Shown: positions 53,512 to 60,819 of the stretch, piece after piece | Numbering within the stretch: position 1 is the stretch's first letter | Layout: each line of letters opens with the position of its first letter | Source of the DNA: Pelagibius litoralis | GTDB lineage: Bacteria; Pseudomonadota; Alphaproteobacteria; Kiloniellales; Kiloniellaceae | Reading direction: 5' to 3' | NCBI RefSeq assembly: GCF_011683915.1 | Contig: NZ_JAAQPH010000001.1 | Coordinates: 1 to 64,000 of the forward strand | DNA: 64,000 bases | Notes under the pieces: model-generated | What the model was told of the DNA's origin: nothing | The model's input: only the letters and a program-made list of their open reading frames with translations | The model's database searches: none | Made by a program: the position numbers and the translations under genes

Positions 53512-53731
53512 AACCCCGTCATTGCCATGATAAGGCCGCTCTCTCGGCCTGTTCAGATATGCCAACACGGGATTGTTTCTTGCGGCCGCTGAGACAGCTT
53601 CCTATAGATGGTGGGTTGGCTCTCCTTGCGAGAGCGCGTGGTCTCGATAGGTTGTGGAGCTTGAGGATGGCAGGTGATGTAGGTCGGTTCCCTGATGTGT
53701 TTTCCATGGCTCCGGCGGTTGCCTGACCGAC

Positions 53732-54586
53732 ATGACAGAGGCACACGAGGACCATCTGCTTTGCCTGTCAAAGACAGGCTTTCACAAGCTGTCATACCGC
53801 GTCTACGGACTGGATCATCCGCGCCCGATTGTCTGTGTCCACGGTCTGGGCCGAAACGCCAGGGACTTTGACACCCTGGCCGGGATTCTCGCGGCTGGCG
53901 GGCGCCGGGTCATTTGCGCCGACGTCGTCGGTCGCGGCGCGAGTGGCTGGCTGAATGACCCCATGGATTATGGCTACCCGCAATACCTGGCGGATATGAG
54001 CAGCCTCATCGCAAGGCTCGACTGCCAGGCAGTGGATTGGGTCGGAACCTCCATGGGCGGCTTGATCGGCATGATGTTGGCCGCGATGCCAGGAAACCCG
54101 ATCCGGCGTCTGGTCGTTAATGATGTCGGCGCGTTCATTCCCAAGAACGCCTTGCTGCGCATCTTCGAGTACTTCGGCAAGGATCCTTACTTTCCCGATC
54201 TTGCGGCTGCCGAGGTCTATCTCCGAGAGATTTATCGAAGCTTTGGCGATCTGATGGATGAGCAGTGGTGCCATCTGACCGAAACGTCGCTGCGCCGGGA
54301 CGGGGCAGGGTGGCGTCTTCACTATGATCCGCAGATTGCTGCCCCATTGGAGGCGCTGGAGGTTGATGACCTTGATCTCTGGTCCTTCTGGGATGCGATT
54401 ACCTGTCCGGTATTGTTGCTGCGTGGCGCTGAGTCTGACCTTCTGTTGAGAGAGACTGCCGAGGAGATGACCAGGCGCGGCCCTAAGGCGACGCTGCGGG
54501 AGTTTCCCGGCTGCGGGCATGCGCCGGCTCTCCTCGATCGGCAACAGACGGAACCGGTCGTCACTTGGCTCGCTTCGGAATCCTGA
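53732..54586 (+). CDS. Alpha/beta hydrolase
   Basis: The 284-residue protein has the oxyanion segment CVHGLGRNARDFDTL, the nucleophile Ser107 in WVGTSMGGLIGMM and the catalytic His in FPGCGHAPALL near the C-terminus; a candidate acid is in LLRGAESDLLL. This is the general esterase/lipase fold and no substrate can be assigned. The 3' end overlaps the open frame of the following hydrolase gene, so the two are likely co-transcribed. Confidence 0.88.
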   Translation: MTEAHEDHLLCLSKTGFHKLSYRVYGLDHPRPIVCVHGLGRNARDFDTLAGILAAGGRRVICADVVGRGASGWLNDPMDYGYPQYLADMSSLIARLDCQAVDWVGTSMGGLIGMMLAAMPGNPIRRLVVNDVGAFIPKNALLRIFEYFGKDPYFPDLAAAEVYLREIYRSFGDLMDEQWCHLTETSLRRDGAGWRLHYDPQIAAPLEALEVDDLDLWSFWDAITCPVLLLRGAESDLLLRETAEEMTRRGPKATLREFPGCGHAPALLDRQQTEPVVTWLASES

Positions 54587-54597
54587 GCCGGGCTTCG

Positions 54598-55632
54598 ATG
54601 TCGAAGAAGGTAGACGAGGCCCCCAACCAGTCCGCGGCCGCGACGGTCTTCGCTCCATCCCGGTTCCGGGTGCGGGCACCCTGGTACGGCGGTGACCTCC
54701 AGACATTGTACAATTTTCTGCGCCGGCCCGCGATTGACCTGGGCCGCTGGCCGGAACGCCGCCTGGAACTGGCGATGCGGGACGGCAGCGGCGATCGCCT
54801 TGTCGCCAAATTGCATGAGCCTGCTGAGCCGCGGCGTGGCTTGGTTGTTTTGGTGCATGGCCTGACGGGCTGTGAAGACAGCTTCTACATCAGGGTATCG
54901 ACGCAGTACTGGTTGTCTTCCGGTTACGCAGTATTGCGGCTGAATCTGCGCGGTGCCGGACCTTCGCGACCTCTTTGTCGTCTGCACTATCATGCCGGGC
55001 GCAGCGCCGACCTGCGCGATGCTTTGGAGTCTCTCCGCGCCCTGGCCCCGCAACTTTTAAATCGGGGGATTTTTCTGGTCGGCTACTCCCTGGGCGCCAA
55101 TCTGCTGATACGTTTTCTGGCCGAAGAAGCGTCCGCATTTCCGGTGGTCGCAGGTGCGTGTGTTTCCGCGCCGATCGATCTCAAGGCGGCGCAGCGACGG
55201 ATCATGGACAGCCGTAACTGGATCTATCATCGCTACCTTCTGGCCAGAATGCGCGAGGAGGCCTTGGCTGCTCCTGTTCCCCTCAGCGAGGACGAAAGAA
55301 ACGCGATTTACAGCGCTGCTTCAGTCTATGATTTCGATGATCAGGTGGTGGCACCGGCCAACGGTTTTACGGGCGCGGATGACTACTATGCCAGATGCTC
55401 CGGTCTGCGCTTTCTTTCCAAGATCGTCTGCCCGACGCTTGCCGTTCATGCTGAAAACGACCCTTGGATCCCCGCTGAATCCTACCGGCATTTTGACTGG
55501 ACGGCGAACCCGGCGCTTTCATTGGCAATGCCACGCGCGGGCGGCCACGTCGGTTTTCACGCCCAAGGCAGCGACTTTACCTGGCATGACCAGGAGATCG
55601 GCCGTTTCTTCGCCCTGGCTGCGGCACAGTAA
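54598..55632 (+). CDS. YheT-type alpha/beta hydrolase
   Basis: The protein has 344 residues from the ATG at 54598; the frame is open back to a TTG at 54565 inside the previous gene. Marks of the YheT/ABHD1-3 group are APWYGGDLQTLYNFLRRP, VVLVHGLTGCEDSFYIR, LRLNLRGAGPS, the nucleophile Ser164 in LVGYSLGANLLIRFL, HAENDPWIP with the acid, and GGHVGFH with the His. Members are carboxylesterases or phospholipase-like; the bacterial substrate is unclear. Confidence 0.9.
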   Translation: MSKKVDEAPNQSAAATVFAPSRFRVRAPWYGGDLQTLYNFLRRPAIDLGRWPERRLELAMRDGSGDRLVAKLHEPAEPRRGLVVLVHGLTGCEDSFYIRVSTQYWLSSGYAVLRLNLRGAGPSRPLCRLHYHAGRSADLRDALESLRALAPQLLNRGIFLVGYSLGANLLIRFLAEEASAFPVVAGACVSAPIDLKAAQRRIMDSRNWIYHRYLLARMREEALAAPVPLSEDERNAIYSAASVYDFDDQVVAPANGFTGADDYYARCSGLRFLSKIVCPTLAVHAENDPWIPAESYRHFDWTANPALSLAMPRAGGHVGFHAQGSDFTWHDQEIGRFFALAAAQ

Positions 55633-55645
55633 GGCGTGACAAAGC

Positions 55646-55670
55646 GGCCGGCGAGCTTCTGTCGCCGGCC
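55646..55670. terminator. Hairpin between convergent hydrolase and peroxiredoxin genes
   Basis: A perfect 9-bp inverted repeat, GGCCGGCGA/TCGCCGGCC, with a 7-base loop lies 13 bases after the YheT-type gene and 24 bases from the end of the peroxiredoxin gene. It could serve both directions, but neither side has a good T tract. Confidence 0.5.
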
Positions 55671-55693
55671 AGCCGTCTCAATTCTCTCGGTTT

Positions 55694-56359
55694 CTATGAG
55701 GCCTTGGGCTGCTTGACGACCCGCAGGTAGGGTTTCACTTCCTTCCAGCCATCCGGGAACAGTTCCTTTGCCGCATCGTCCTTCACTGCCGGGACAATGA
55801 TAACGTCTTCGCCCTGCTGCCAGTTCACCGGGGTGGCGACTTTATGCTCTGCCGTCAGTTGCAGCGAGTCGATAACCCGAAGCACCTCGTCGAAGTTACG
55901 CCCCGTGCTCATCGGATAGGTAATCATCAGTTTGACGGTCTTGTCCGGGCCGATCACGTAGACATTGCGAACCGTCGCATTGTCCACCGCGGTTCGCCCG
56001 CTTGCGCTGTCGCCGGCGCTTGCCGGCAGCATGCCATAGAGCTTGGCGACCGCCAGATCCGAGTCACCGATCATCGGATAGTTCGGGGCGGTGCCCTGCG
56101 TCTCCTCGATATCCTTGGCCCAACGCTTGTGGTCATCGACGGAGTCCACGCTCAGGCCGATGATCTTCACATTGCGTTTGTCGAATTCCGGTTTCATCTT
56201 TGCGACATAGCCGAGCTCCGTCGTGCAGACCGGTGTAAAGTCTTTCGGATGGGAGAAAAAGACAGCCCAGCTGTCGCCAATCCAGTCGTGAAAACTGATC
56301 GTTCCTTCGGTCGTGTCGGCCGTAAAGTCGGGTGCGGTATTGCCCAGTTGCAACGCCAT
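55694..56359 (-). CDS. 1-Cys peroxiredoxin (Prdx6/AhpC-TSA family)
   Basis: The protein has 221 residues from the ATG at 56359, with a GGAGGAA site. The peroxidatic Cys45 lies in SHPKDFTPVCTTELG. No other cysteine is present, so it is a true 1-Cys enzyme that needs an external reductant. The C-terminal domain (ATPVNWQQGEDVIIVPAV, then LRVVKQPKAS) is typical of the Prdx6 branch. It reduces hydroperoxides in the cytoplasm. An inverted repeat TGTTGT-N9-ACAACA (56399-56419) lies 40 bases upstream. Confidence 0.94.
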   Translation of the reverse strand: MALQLGNTAPDFTADTTEGTISFHDWIGDSWAVFFSHPKDFTPVCTTELGYVAKMKPEFDKRNVKIIGLSVDSVDDHKRWAKDIEETQGTAPNYPMIGDSDLAVAKLYGMLPASAGDSASGRTAVDNATVRNVYVIGPDKTVKLMITYPMSTGRNFDEVLRVIDSLQLTAEHKVATPVNWQQGEDVIIVPAVKDDAAKELFPDGWKEVKPYLRVVKQPKAS

Positions 56360-56479
56360 GATTCGTTCCTCCATCTGAGAGATTGCTTTATCAGCGATTG
56401 TTGTAGCGCGAAGACAACACAAGCGCTCACAAGTTAACCACTACGAATTCTGGTTACTTTGCTGACTGTTTCGTGATCT

Positions 56480-57553
56480 TCAACGCTGTTTAAGCAGCGT
56501 CGCGATCTCCGGGGCGGCATAGGTCAGAACCGCATCGGCCCCGGCACGCTTGAAGGACAAGAGGCTTTCCATGATCGCCTTGTCATTATCCAACCAACCG
56601 TTCTGTGCGGCGGCTTTGATCATTGCGTACTCGCCGCTGACCTGATAGGCCGCCGTGGGTACGCCGAAGCGGTCCTTTATCCGGCGTATGATATCAAGGT
56701 AAGGCATGCCCGGCTTGATCATGACCATATCGGCGCCCTCCTGAAGGTCCAGGGCAACTTCCCGCAGGGCTTCGTCACTGTTCGCAGGGTCCAACTGGTA
56801 GGTTTTCTTGTCACCGGTGAGGTTCGAACCTGACCCGACGGCATCGCGGAAGGGGCCGTAGAAACAGCTGGCGTACTTGGCGGCGTAGGCAATGATATTC
56901 ACGTTAGCGAAGCCCTTGACGTCCAATGCCTCGCGCAGGGCGCCGATACGCCCATCCATCATGTCGGACGGCGCGACGACGTCGCAGCCGGCCTGCGCCT
57001 GGGCCAGGGCTTGCTGACAGAGTAGTTCGATGGTCTCGTCATTGAGAATTTCGCCGTCGCGGACCAGGCCGTCGTGTCCGTCGGCGTTGTAGGGGTCCAG
57101 GGCGACATCGCAGATCAGGCCAATGTCGGGAAAGGCCTGTTTGATGCGGCGGACGGCACGGCAGACCAGGTTGTCGGGATTGATCGCTTCCCGGCAGTCC
57201 GATGTCTTCAGTGCATCGTCGGTGTAGGGAAAGATGGCGACAGCCGAGAGGCCGAGGTCGCTGCCACTACCCACGGCATCCACCAGGCAGTCCAATCCCA
57301 AGCGGTCGATTCCCGGCATTGACGCGACCGGCAGGCGGCCGTCACCGTCATGAACGAAGATCGGCCAAATCAGATCGTCGGTCTCGACCCTGTTTTCGGC
57401 GACCATACGCCGGACCCAGTTCGCCCGGCGATTTCGCCGCATACGCAGCTGGGGGAAGGCGCCCAGGCTTTCAGGTTGGCGCTGTGGGGCCGCCTGTTCC
57501 GGCTCCGGCACGGCCCGAAGGGCTGGTGTCTCGTTCTTTGGCAAGTCGCTCAT
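56480..57553 (-). CDS. hemB: Porphobilinogen synthase (delta-aminolevulinate dehydratase)
   Basis: The 357-residue protein shows the two Schiff-base lysine motifs, YAAKYASCFYGPFRDAVGS and MVMIKPGMPYLDIIRR. The metal-binding stretch reads DVALDPYNADGHDG: the three cysteines of zinc-type enzymes are replaced by Ala/Asp, so this is the magnesium-type HemB known from alphaproteobacteria and Pseudomonas. It joins two aminolevulinate molecules in haem and corrinoid synthesis. The first ~40 residues are Pro/Gln-rich and variable. Confidence 0.96.
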   Translation of the reverse strand: MSDLPKNETPALRAVPEPEQAAPQRQPESLGAFPQLRMRRNRRANWVRRMVAENRVETDDLIWPIFVHDGDGRLPVASMPGIDRLGLDCLVDAVGSGSDLGLSAVAIFPYTDDALKTSDCREAINPDNLVCRAVRRIKQAFPDIGLICDVALDPYNADGHDGLVRDGEILNDETIELLCQQALAQAQAGCDVVAPSDMMDGRIGALREALDVKGFANVNIIAYAAKYASCFYGPFRDAVGSGSNLTGDKKTYQLDPANSDEALREVALDLQEGADMVMIKPGMPYLDIIRRIKDRFGVPTAAYQVSGEYAMIKAAAQNGWLDNDKAIMESLLSFKRAGADAVLTYAAPEIATLLKQR

Positions 57554-57615
57554 AACTTCTCCCGGATGCTCCCTTTGGCTGGGTTCGATCCCGGCTGGGG
57601 TGCATTCATTACAGT

Positions 57616-58209
57616 CTAAGCGCCCGGCTGAGCGGCAACAAGCGTCTGTAGCGAGGCGATGAGGGGGCTTGTCCGCACCACCGTGGCGTATTCACCATTC
57701 AACTGGGCCAGGCTGACCGCGTGCACGTCATCCGGGGACCAAAGGCGGCCCGTCATGTCGCGCAGTTCGCTGCTCGACGTCGCATCTTCGGCAATCCATG
57801 TGCGAAACCCTAGGTTTGCAGCCATACGCACGGTCGCATCGACCGAGTTGTGCAGCAGAACCCCGACAATGATGAGTTCTGTGATGCCGCGGTCGTGAAG
57901 CGATGCCTGCAACCCGGTTTCAATAAATGCGTTGTTGGTCTTCTTCTGGATAACGATTTCACCGGGCCCGGGCGCAAGGCTGTCTTTGAAATCACAACCC
58001 GGCTGACCCGGTCGGTAAGGGGAGCCTGGCTCGGTCGAAAGATGCTGCACGTGAACGACCGGACGCCCCAGATGGCGCCACAATGCCAATAGGTCGCCCA
58101 CGCGCTGTTCGGCATCCGGGTTGTTGCGGCGTCCCCACTTCGGGTCGTCTATGGCCTTCTGGAAGTCGACGATTACCAGAGCCGCGTTATCTGCAATCTG
58201 GTCGGGCAT
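57616..58209 (-). CDS. Isochorismatase-fold hydrolase homologue with Ser in place of the catalytic Cys
   Basis: The 197-residue protein has the cysteine-hydrolase fold: ALVIVDFQKAI with Asp15, a lysine at EIVIQKKTNNAFIETGL (Lys89), and IIVGVLLHNSVDATVRMAAN. In active relatives the position of Ser122 (TCG codon) is the nucleophilic cysteine of the GVxTxxCVxxTxRxA motif. The rest of the fold is intact and the gene has no frameshift, so the protein is probably expressed but either inactive as a cysteine hydrolase, altered in chemistry, or a binding protein. It lies on the same strand as metY and hemB. Confidence 0.85.
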   Translation of the reverse strand: MPDQIADNAALVIVDFQKAIDDPKWGRRNNPDAEQRVGDLLALWRHLGRPVVHVQHLSTEPGSPYRPGQPGCDFKDSLAPGPGEIVIQKKTNNAFIETGLQASLHDRGITELIIVGVLLHNSVDATVRMAANLGFRTWIAEDATSSSELRDMTGRLWSPDDVHAVSLAQLNGEYATVVRTSPLIASLQTLVAAQPGA

Positions 58210-58251
58210 ATTCAGTACTCGATTGGTGGTCAGGCAAACGGCTTTCGTGTT

Positions 58252-58293
58252 GCCGAAGGTCGGCCGGCTCGTTGGGCGCGGCCGACCTTCGGC
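58252..58293. repeat. Perfect 14-bp inverted repeat between metY and the isochorismatase-like gene
   Basis: GCCGAAGGTCGGCC (58252-58265) and GGCCGACCTTCGGC (58280-58293) pair completely around a 14-base loop. The stem follows the end of metY by about ten bases and could stop or stabilise its transcript, but no T tract is present in either direction. Confidence 0.7.
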
Positions 58294-58302
58294 TTGAACA
58301 CT

Positions 58303-59628
58303 TTACTCTGCCGCTGCCGCAGTTCCCCTGGATGCCGCCAGCGCCTGGTCGAGATCGGCCAGTATGTCGTCGATATGCTCGATCCCGATTGAGAGGCGGA
58401 CATAGCCTGCCGTAACGCCCGTTGCGGCCTGCTCCTCCGCCCCTAACTGCGAGTGGGTGGTCGATGCCGGGTGAATGGCAAGGCTGCGCGCATCGCCGAT
58501 GTTTGCCACGTGATAAAACAGCTTCAGCGAATCAATAAAGCGTCGACCGGCTTCGCTGCCTCCGGCCAGCTCGAAACCGACCAGCCCGCCAAAGCCGCCG
58601 GTTAAATAGGCATCCGCCCTGCGCCGGGTTTCGCCTTCCTGCAGCGAGGGATGGATGACCTTTGTCACATCAGGCTGGTTGAGCAGGAACTCGGCCACCG
58701 CAGTTGCATTACGGCTATGCTCGCGAATGCGCAGCGGCAGTGTTTCCAGGCCCTGAATGAACTGAAAGGCATTGAACGGGCTCATGGCATAACCAAGATC
58801 CCTCTGCAGCGTAACCCTTGCTTTCAGGATATAGGCGATAGGCCCCAATGGCTTGGCGGCTTCTGTCCAAACCGCACCATGGTAACTCGGGTCCGGCTGA
58901 TTCAGCAGGGGGAAGCGGTCCGCGTGTTTGGCCCAGTCGAAGGTTCCGCCGTCTACCAGGATGCCGCCGATCGAGGTGCCATGGCCGCCAATGTATTTGG
59001 TCGTCGAGTAGATGACGATATGGGCACCATGCTTCAGCGGCTGACAGATGATTGGCGCTGCGGTGTTATCGACGATCAGCGGAACGCCGATGTCGTTGCC
59101 GATGGCGGCAACCTCGCCGATGGGGAAGACGGCAAGCTTGGGATTGGGCAGGGTCTCGGCATAGTAGGCCCGGGTCCGCTCGTCGGTTGCGCGGCGGAAG
59201 TTTTCCGGGTCGCTCGGGTCGACGAAGCGGACCTCGATACCGAAGTTGTTCAGGGTGTTCGCGAACAGGTTCCAGGTGCCGCCATAGAGGTCGGTCGAGC
59301 TGACGATATTGTCCCCGGAGCGGGCGATATTCTGAATGGCGATGGCGGAGGCCGCCTGACCGGAGGAGACGGCGAGGGCGGCTGCGCCCCCTTCAATTGC
59401 CGTTATGCGCTGCTCCAGGACGTCGCAGGTCGGATTCATGATCCGCGTATAGATGTTACCAAGCTCTTTTAAGGCAAAGAGGTTCGCTGCGTGGCCGGTG
59501 TCCTGAAACTCGTAGGATGTCGTCTGATAGATCGGAACGGCAACGGCACCGGTGTGCGGATCGCTGCGATACCCGGCATGCAGTGCCAGGGTTTCCGGGT
59601 TTGTGCTGGTCTTCGCGGACTCTGTCAT
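58303..59628 (-). CDS. metY: O-acetylhomoserine sulfhydrylase (aminocarboxypropyltransferase)
   Basis: The 441-residue PLP enzyme begins with LALHAGYRSDPHTGAVAVPI and has the PLP lysine Lys211 in IVIYSTTKYIGGHGTSIGG. The longer size and the insert GTFDWAKHADRFPLLNQPD, then YHGAVWTEA mark it as MetY rather than MetB/MetC. It makes homocysteine from O-acetylhomoserine and sulfide (or methionine from methanethiol). The SD sequence AAGGG sits 7 bases before the ATG. Its leader carries two SAM-II-like aptamers and a terminator, so expression should fall when S-adenosylmethionine is high. Confidence 0.95.
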   Translation of the reverse strand: MTESAKTSTNPETLALHAGYRSDPHTGAVAVPIYQTTSYEFQDTGHAANLFALKELGNIYTRIMNPTCDVLEQRITAIEGGAAALAVSSGQAASAIAIQNIARSGDNIVSSTDLYGGTWNLFANTLNNFGIEVRFVDPSDPENFRRATDERTRAYYAETLPNPKLAVFPIGEVAAIGNDIGVPLIVDNTAAPIICQPLKHGAHIVIYSTTKYIGGHGTSIGGILVDGGTFDWAKHADRFPLLNQPDPSYHGAVWTEAAKPLGPIAYILKARVTLQRDLGYAMSPFNAFQFIQGLETLPLRIREHSRNATAVAEFLLNQPDVTKVIHPSLQEGETRRRADAYLTGGFGGLVGFELAGGSEAGRRFIDSLKLFYHVANIGDARSLAIHPASTTHSQLGAEEQAATGVTAGYVRLSIGIEHIDDILADLDQALAASRGTAAAAE

Positions 59629-59689
59629 CTCTGGGCCCTTTCAATTCAAGTTCATTGCGTTGTCATCTCCCCGAGGGGCCCACCTAGAT

Positions 59690-59743
59690 GTGGACTTTTA
59701 GCTTTTGGTCACGCGGAGCAAGCTACCCCTCAAATCACCGCGA
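59690..59743 (-). promoter_or_regulatory. SAM-II riboswitch, proximal aptamer of metY
   Basis: Read on the minus strand, the segment has the SAM-II conserved elements in order: P1 strand CGCGG, TGATTTG, a short loop, GCTTGC, P1 partner CCGCG, an A-rich linker and GCTAAAAG. TAGCTT in the loop can pair with AAGCTA downstream, forming the pseudoknot. SAM-II riboswitches occur almost only in alphaproteobacteria before methionine-synthesis genes. The aptamer ends about 50 bases before the SD; TGGGCCC just after it is complementary to GGGCCCA overlapping the SD, suggesting translational control. Confidence 0.85.
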
Positions 59744-59789
59744 ACCCCTTGGGGGGTCAGGCCGAATGCCGTCGGAAAAAACGGCAAAC

Positions 59790-59819
59790 AAAAAAACCGC
59801 CACGGCTATTCCGGGCGGT
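59790..59819 (-). terminator. Intrinsic terminator within the metY leader
   Basis: On the minus strand, ACCGCC-CGG pairs with CCG-(T)-GGCGGT around loop AATAG and is followed by seven T residues (59796-59790). No gene ends here on this strand; it lies between the two SAM-II-like aptamers, so it is best read as the expression platform of the distal one. Confidence 0.8.
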
Positions 59820-59830
59820 TGTGACCACTC

Positions 59831-59880
59831 GTTTAGCCGCATTTTTTAAGCGCCCGCAAGCTGAGATCAAATCGGCGCTC
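59831..59880 (-). promoter_or_regulatory. SAM-II-like riboswitch, distal aptamer of metY leader
   Basis: On the minus strand the elements are P1 AGCGCC (59879-59874), GATTTG, a 6-base spacer, GCTTGC, P1 partner GGCGCT (59854-59849), an A-rich linker and GGCTAAAC. Order and spacing match the proximal aptamer, with C in place of T before GATTTG, where the base is part of P1 and pairs with G. A TTGACA at 59919-59914 would place a transcription start just before the aptamer, though its -10 box is poor. The 457-base gap 59629-60085 holds only this leader and the promoter of the PAS gene. Confidence 0.65.
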
Positions 59881-60085
59881 TATGTATGAAAAAAAACGCC
59901 TAGCCAGCCGTTTTGTCAAGGATATTATCCGGCGTGTTGCCCGCCCTGTATTTCAATCTAAAGGTGGATTGTCCGGTTGACCACTAAACGAAAATAGTCG
60001 ACAACTATCACGATTTCCGAGCAATTGATTTGTCAACTAATAAGAGAAAATCGCCTCAGGTAGGGGTACTACCGATAGGAATATA

Positions 60086-60619
60086 ATGCCTGAAGATAGC
60101 AAAGAGGCGAAGCTAACTGTCTTTCGGTTGCATGAGGATGGTTATGCGGATGCGGAGGGAGAGCCGCTTGCTGATTGCCCAGAGGTTCTTCTGAAGTTGC
60201 ACGATTACTGGCAGTCGCGCCGCGGCGAGCATGCATTTCCTGCCCGCGCGGATATCGATCCGGTCGATATTCCGGCGCTATTGGAACACCTCCTCCTGGT
60301 TGATGTGCTTGAGGACCCGTTGGACTTTCGCTACCGCCTCGTTGGCGGCCACATCGTCCACCATGCCGGGCATAACATTCAGGGGAAAACGGTGCGGGGG
60401 TTGCTGACAGACGGCAATTCGCCGGAACAGGTGCTGCAGGCCAAGGCGATGGACCTGGGTAAGATGGTTTCGGATTTGAAAGAACCGATCTTTGCCCAGC
60501 TTCGCTATCACTCGGTCTCATCGGATGCTGAGAAGTTTCTTCAGATGGTGCTGTTGCCGTTGGGAGACCGAGGCCGCAACATCAACATGCTTCTTGCCGG
60601 GCTCAATTACTCCTACTAG
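60086..60619 (+). CDS. PAS-domain protein (PAS_5/DUF type)
   Basis: The 177-residue protein has the alphaproteobacterial PAS_5 pattern: LHDYWQSRRGEHAFPARADI, DPVDIPALLEHLLLVDVL, FRYRLVGGHIVHHAGHNIQG and the beta-rich end FLQMVLLPLGDRGRNINMLL. It has no output domain, so it probably senses a small molecule or acts through a partner. Nothing in the neighbourhood indicates the signal. A long perfect hairpin follows 20 bases after the stop codon. Confidence 0.85.
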   Translation: MPEDSKEAKLTVFRLHEDGYADAEGEPLADCPEVLLKLHDYWQSRRGEHAFPARADIDPVDIPALLEHLLLVDVLEDPLDFRYRLVGGHIVHHAGHNIQGKTVRGLLTDGNSPEQVLQAKAMDLGKMVSDLKEPIFAQLRYHSVSSDAEKFLQMVLLPLGDRGRNINMLLAGLNYSY

Positions 60620-60638
60620 CACCCGGTGGCCTGATCCG

Positions 60639-60688
60639 TCCCGCAGGATCATCCCCGGCGCTTCTTTGCGGCGGATGATCCTGCGGGA
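60639..60688. repeat. Perfect 16-bp inverted repeat downstream of the PAS gene
   Basis: TCCCGCAGGATCATCC (60639-60654) is exactly complementary to GGATGATCCTGCGGGA (60673-60688), around an 18-base spacer that can form a further 3-bp CGC/GCG tip. There is no T tract. It may be a transcript-end hairpin for the PAS gene, a repetitive extragenic element, or a regulator site for the valine operon 130 bases downstream. Confidence 0.8.
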
Positions 60689-60819
60689 CCACGCCAGGTT
60701 TGCCGCGGTGGGGCTGCAGGGTAGGGCTGGGCCGTTCGCGCAGATTGACAGGCCGAAGACCGGCTCTATCATCGCCGCTGGACCCGCCCACTTCTTGAAA
60801 CCGGTTTACCAATCCGCCT

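Noticed and set aside
53532-53548. Terminator of ftsH (AGGCCG/CGGCCT hairpin)
   Set aside because: The stem is only 6 bp and is not followed by a T tract, so it is not listed as a terminator.
59881-59919. Confident promoter for the metY leader
   Set aside because: TTGACA at 59919-59914 is a perfect -35 box, but the bases at the right spacing form only a T-rich run with no good -10 box, so it is not listed as a separate feature.
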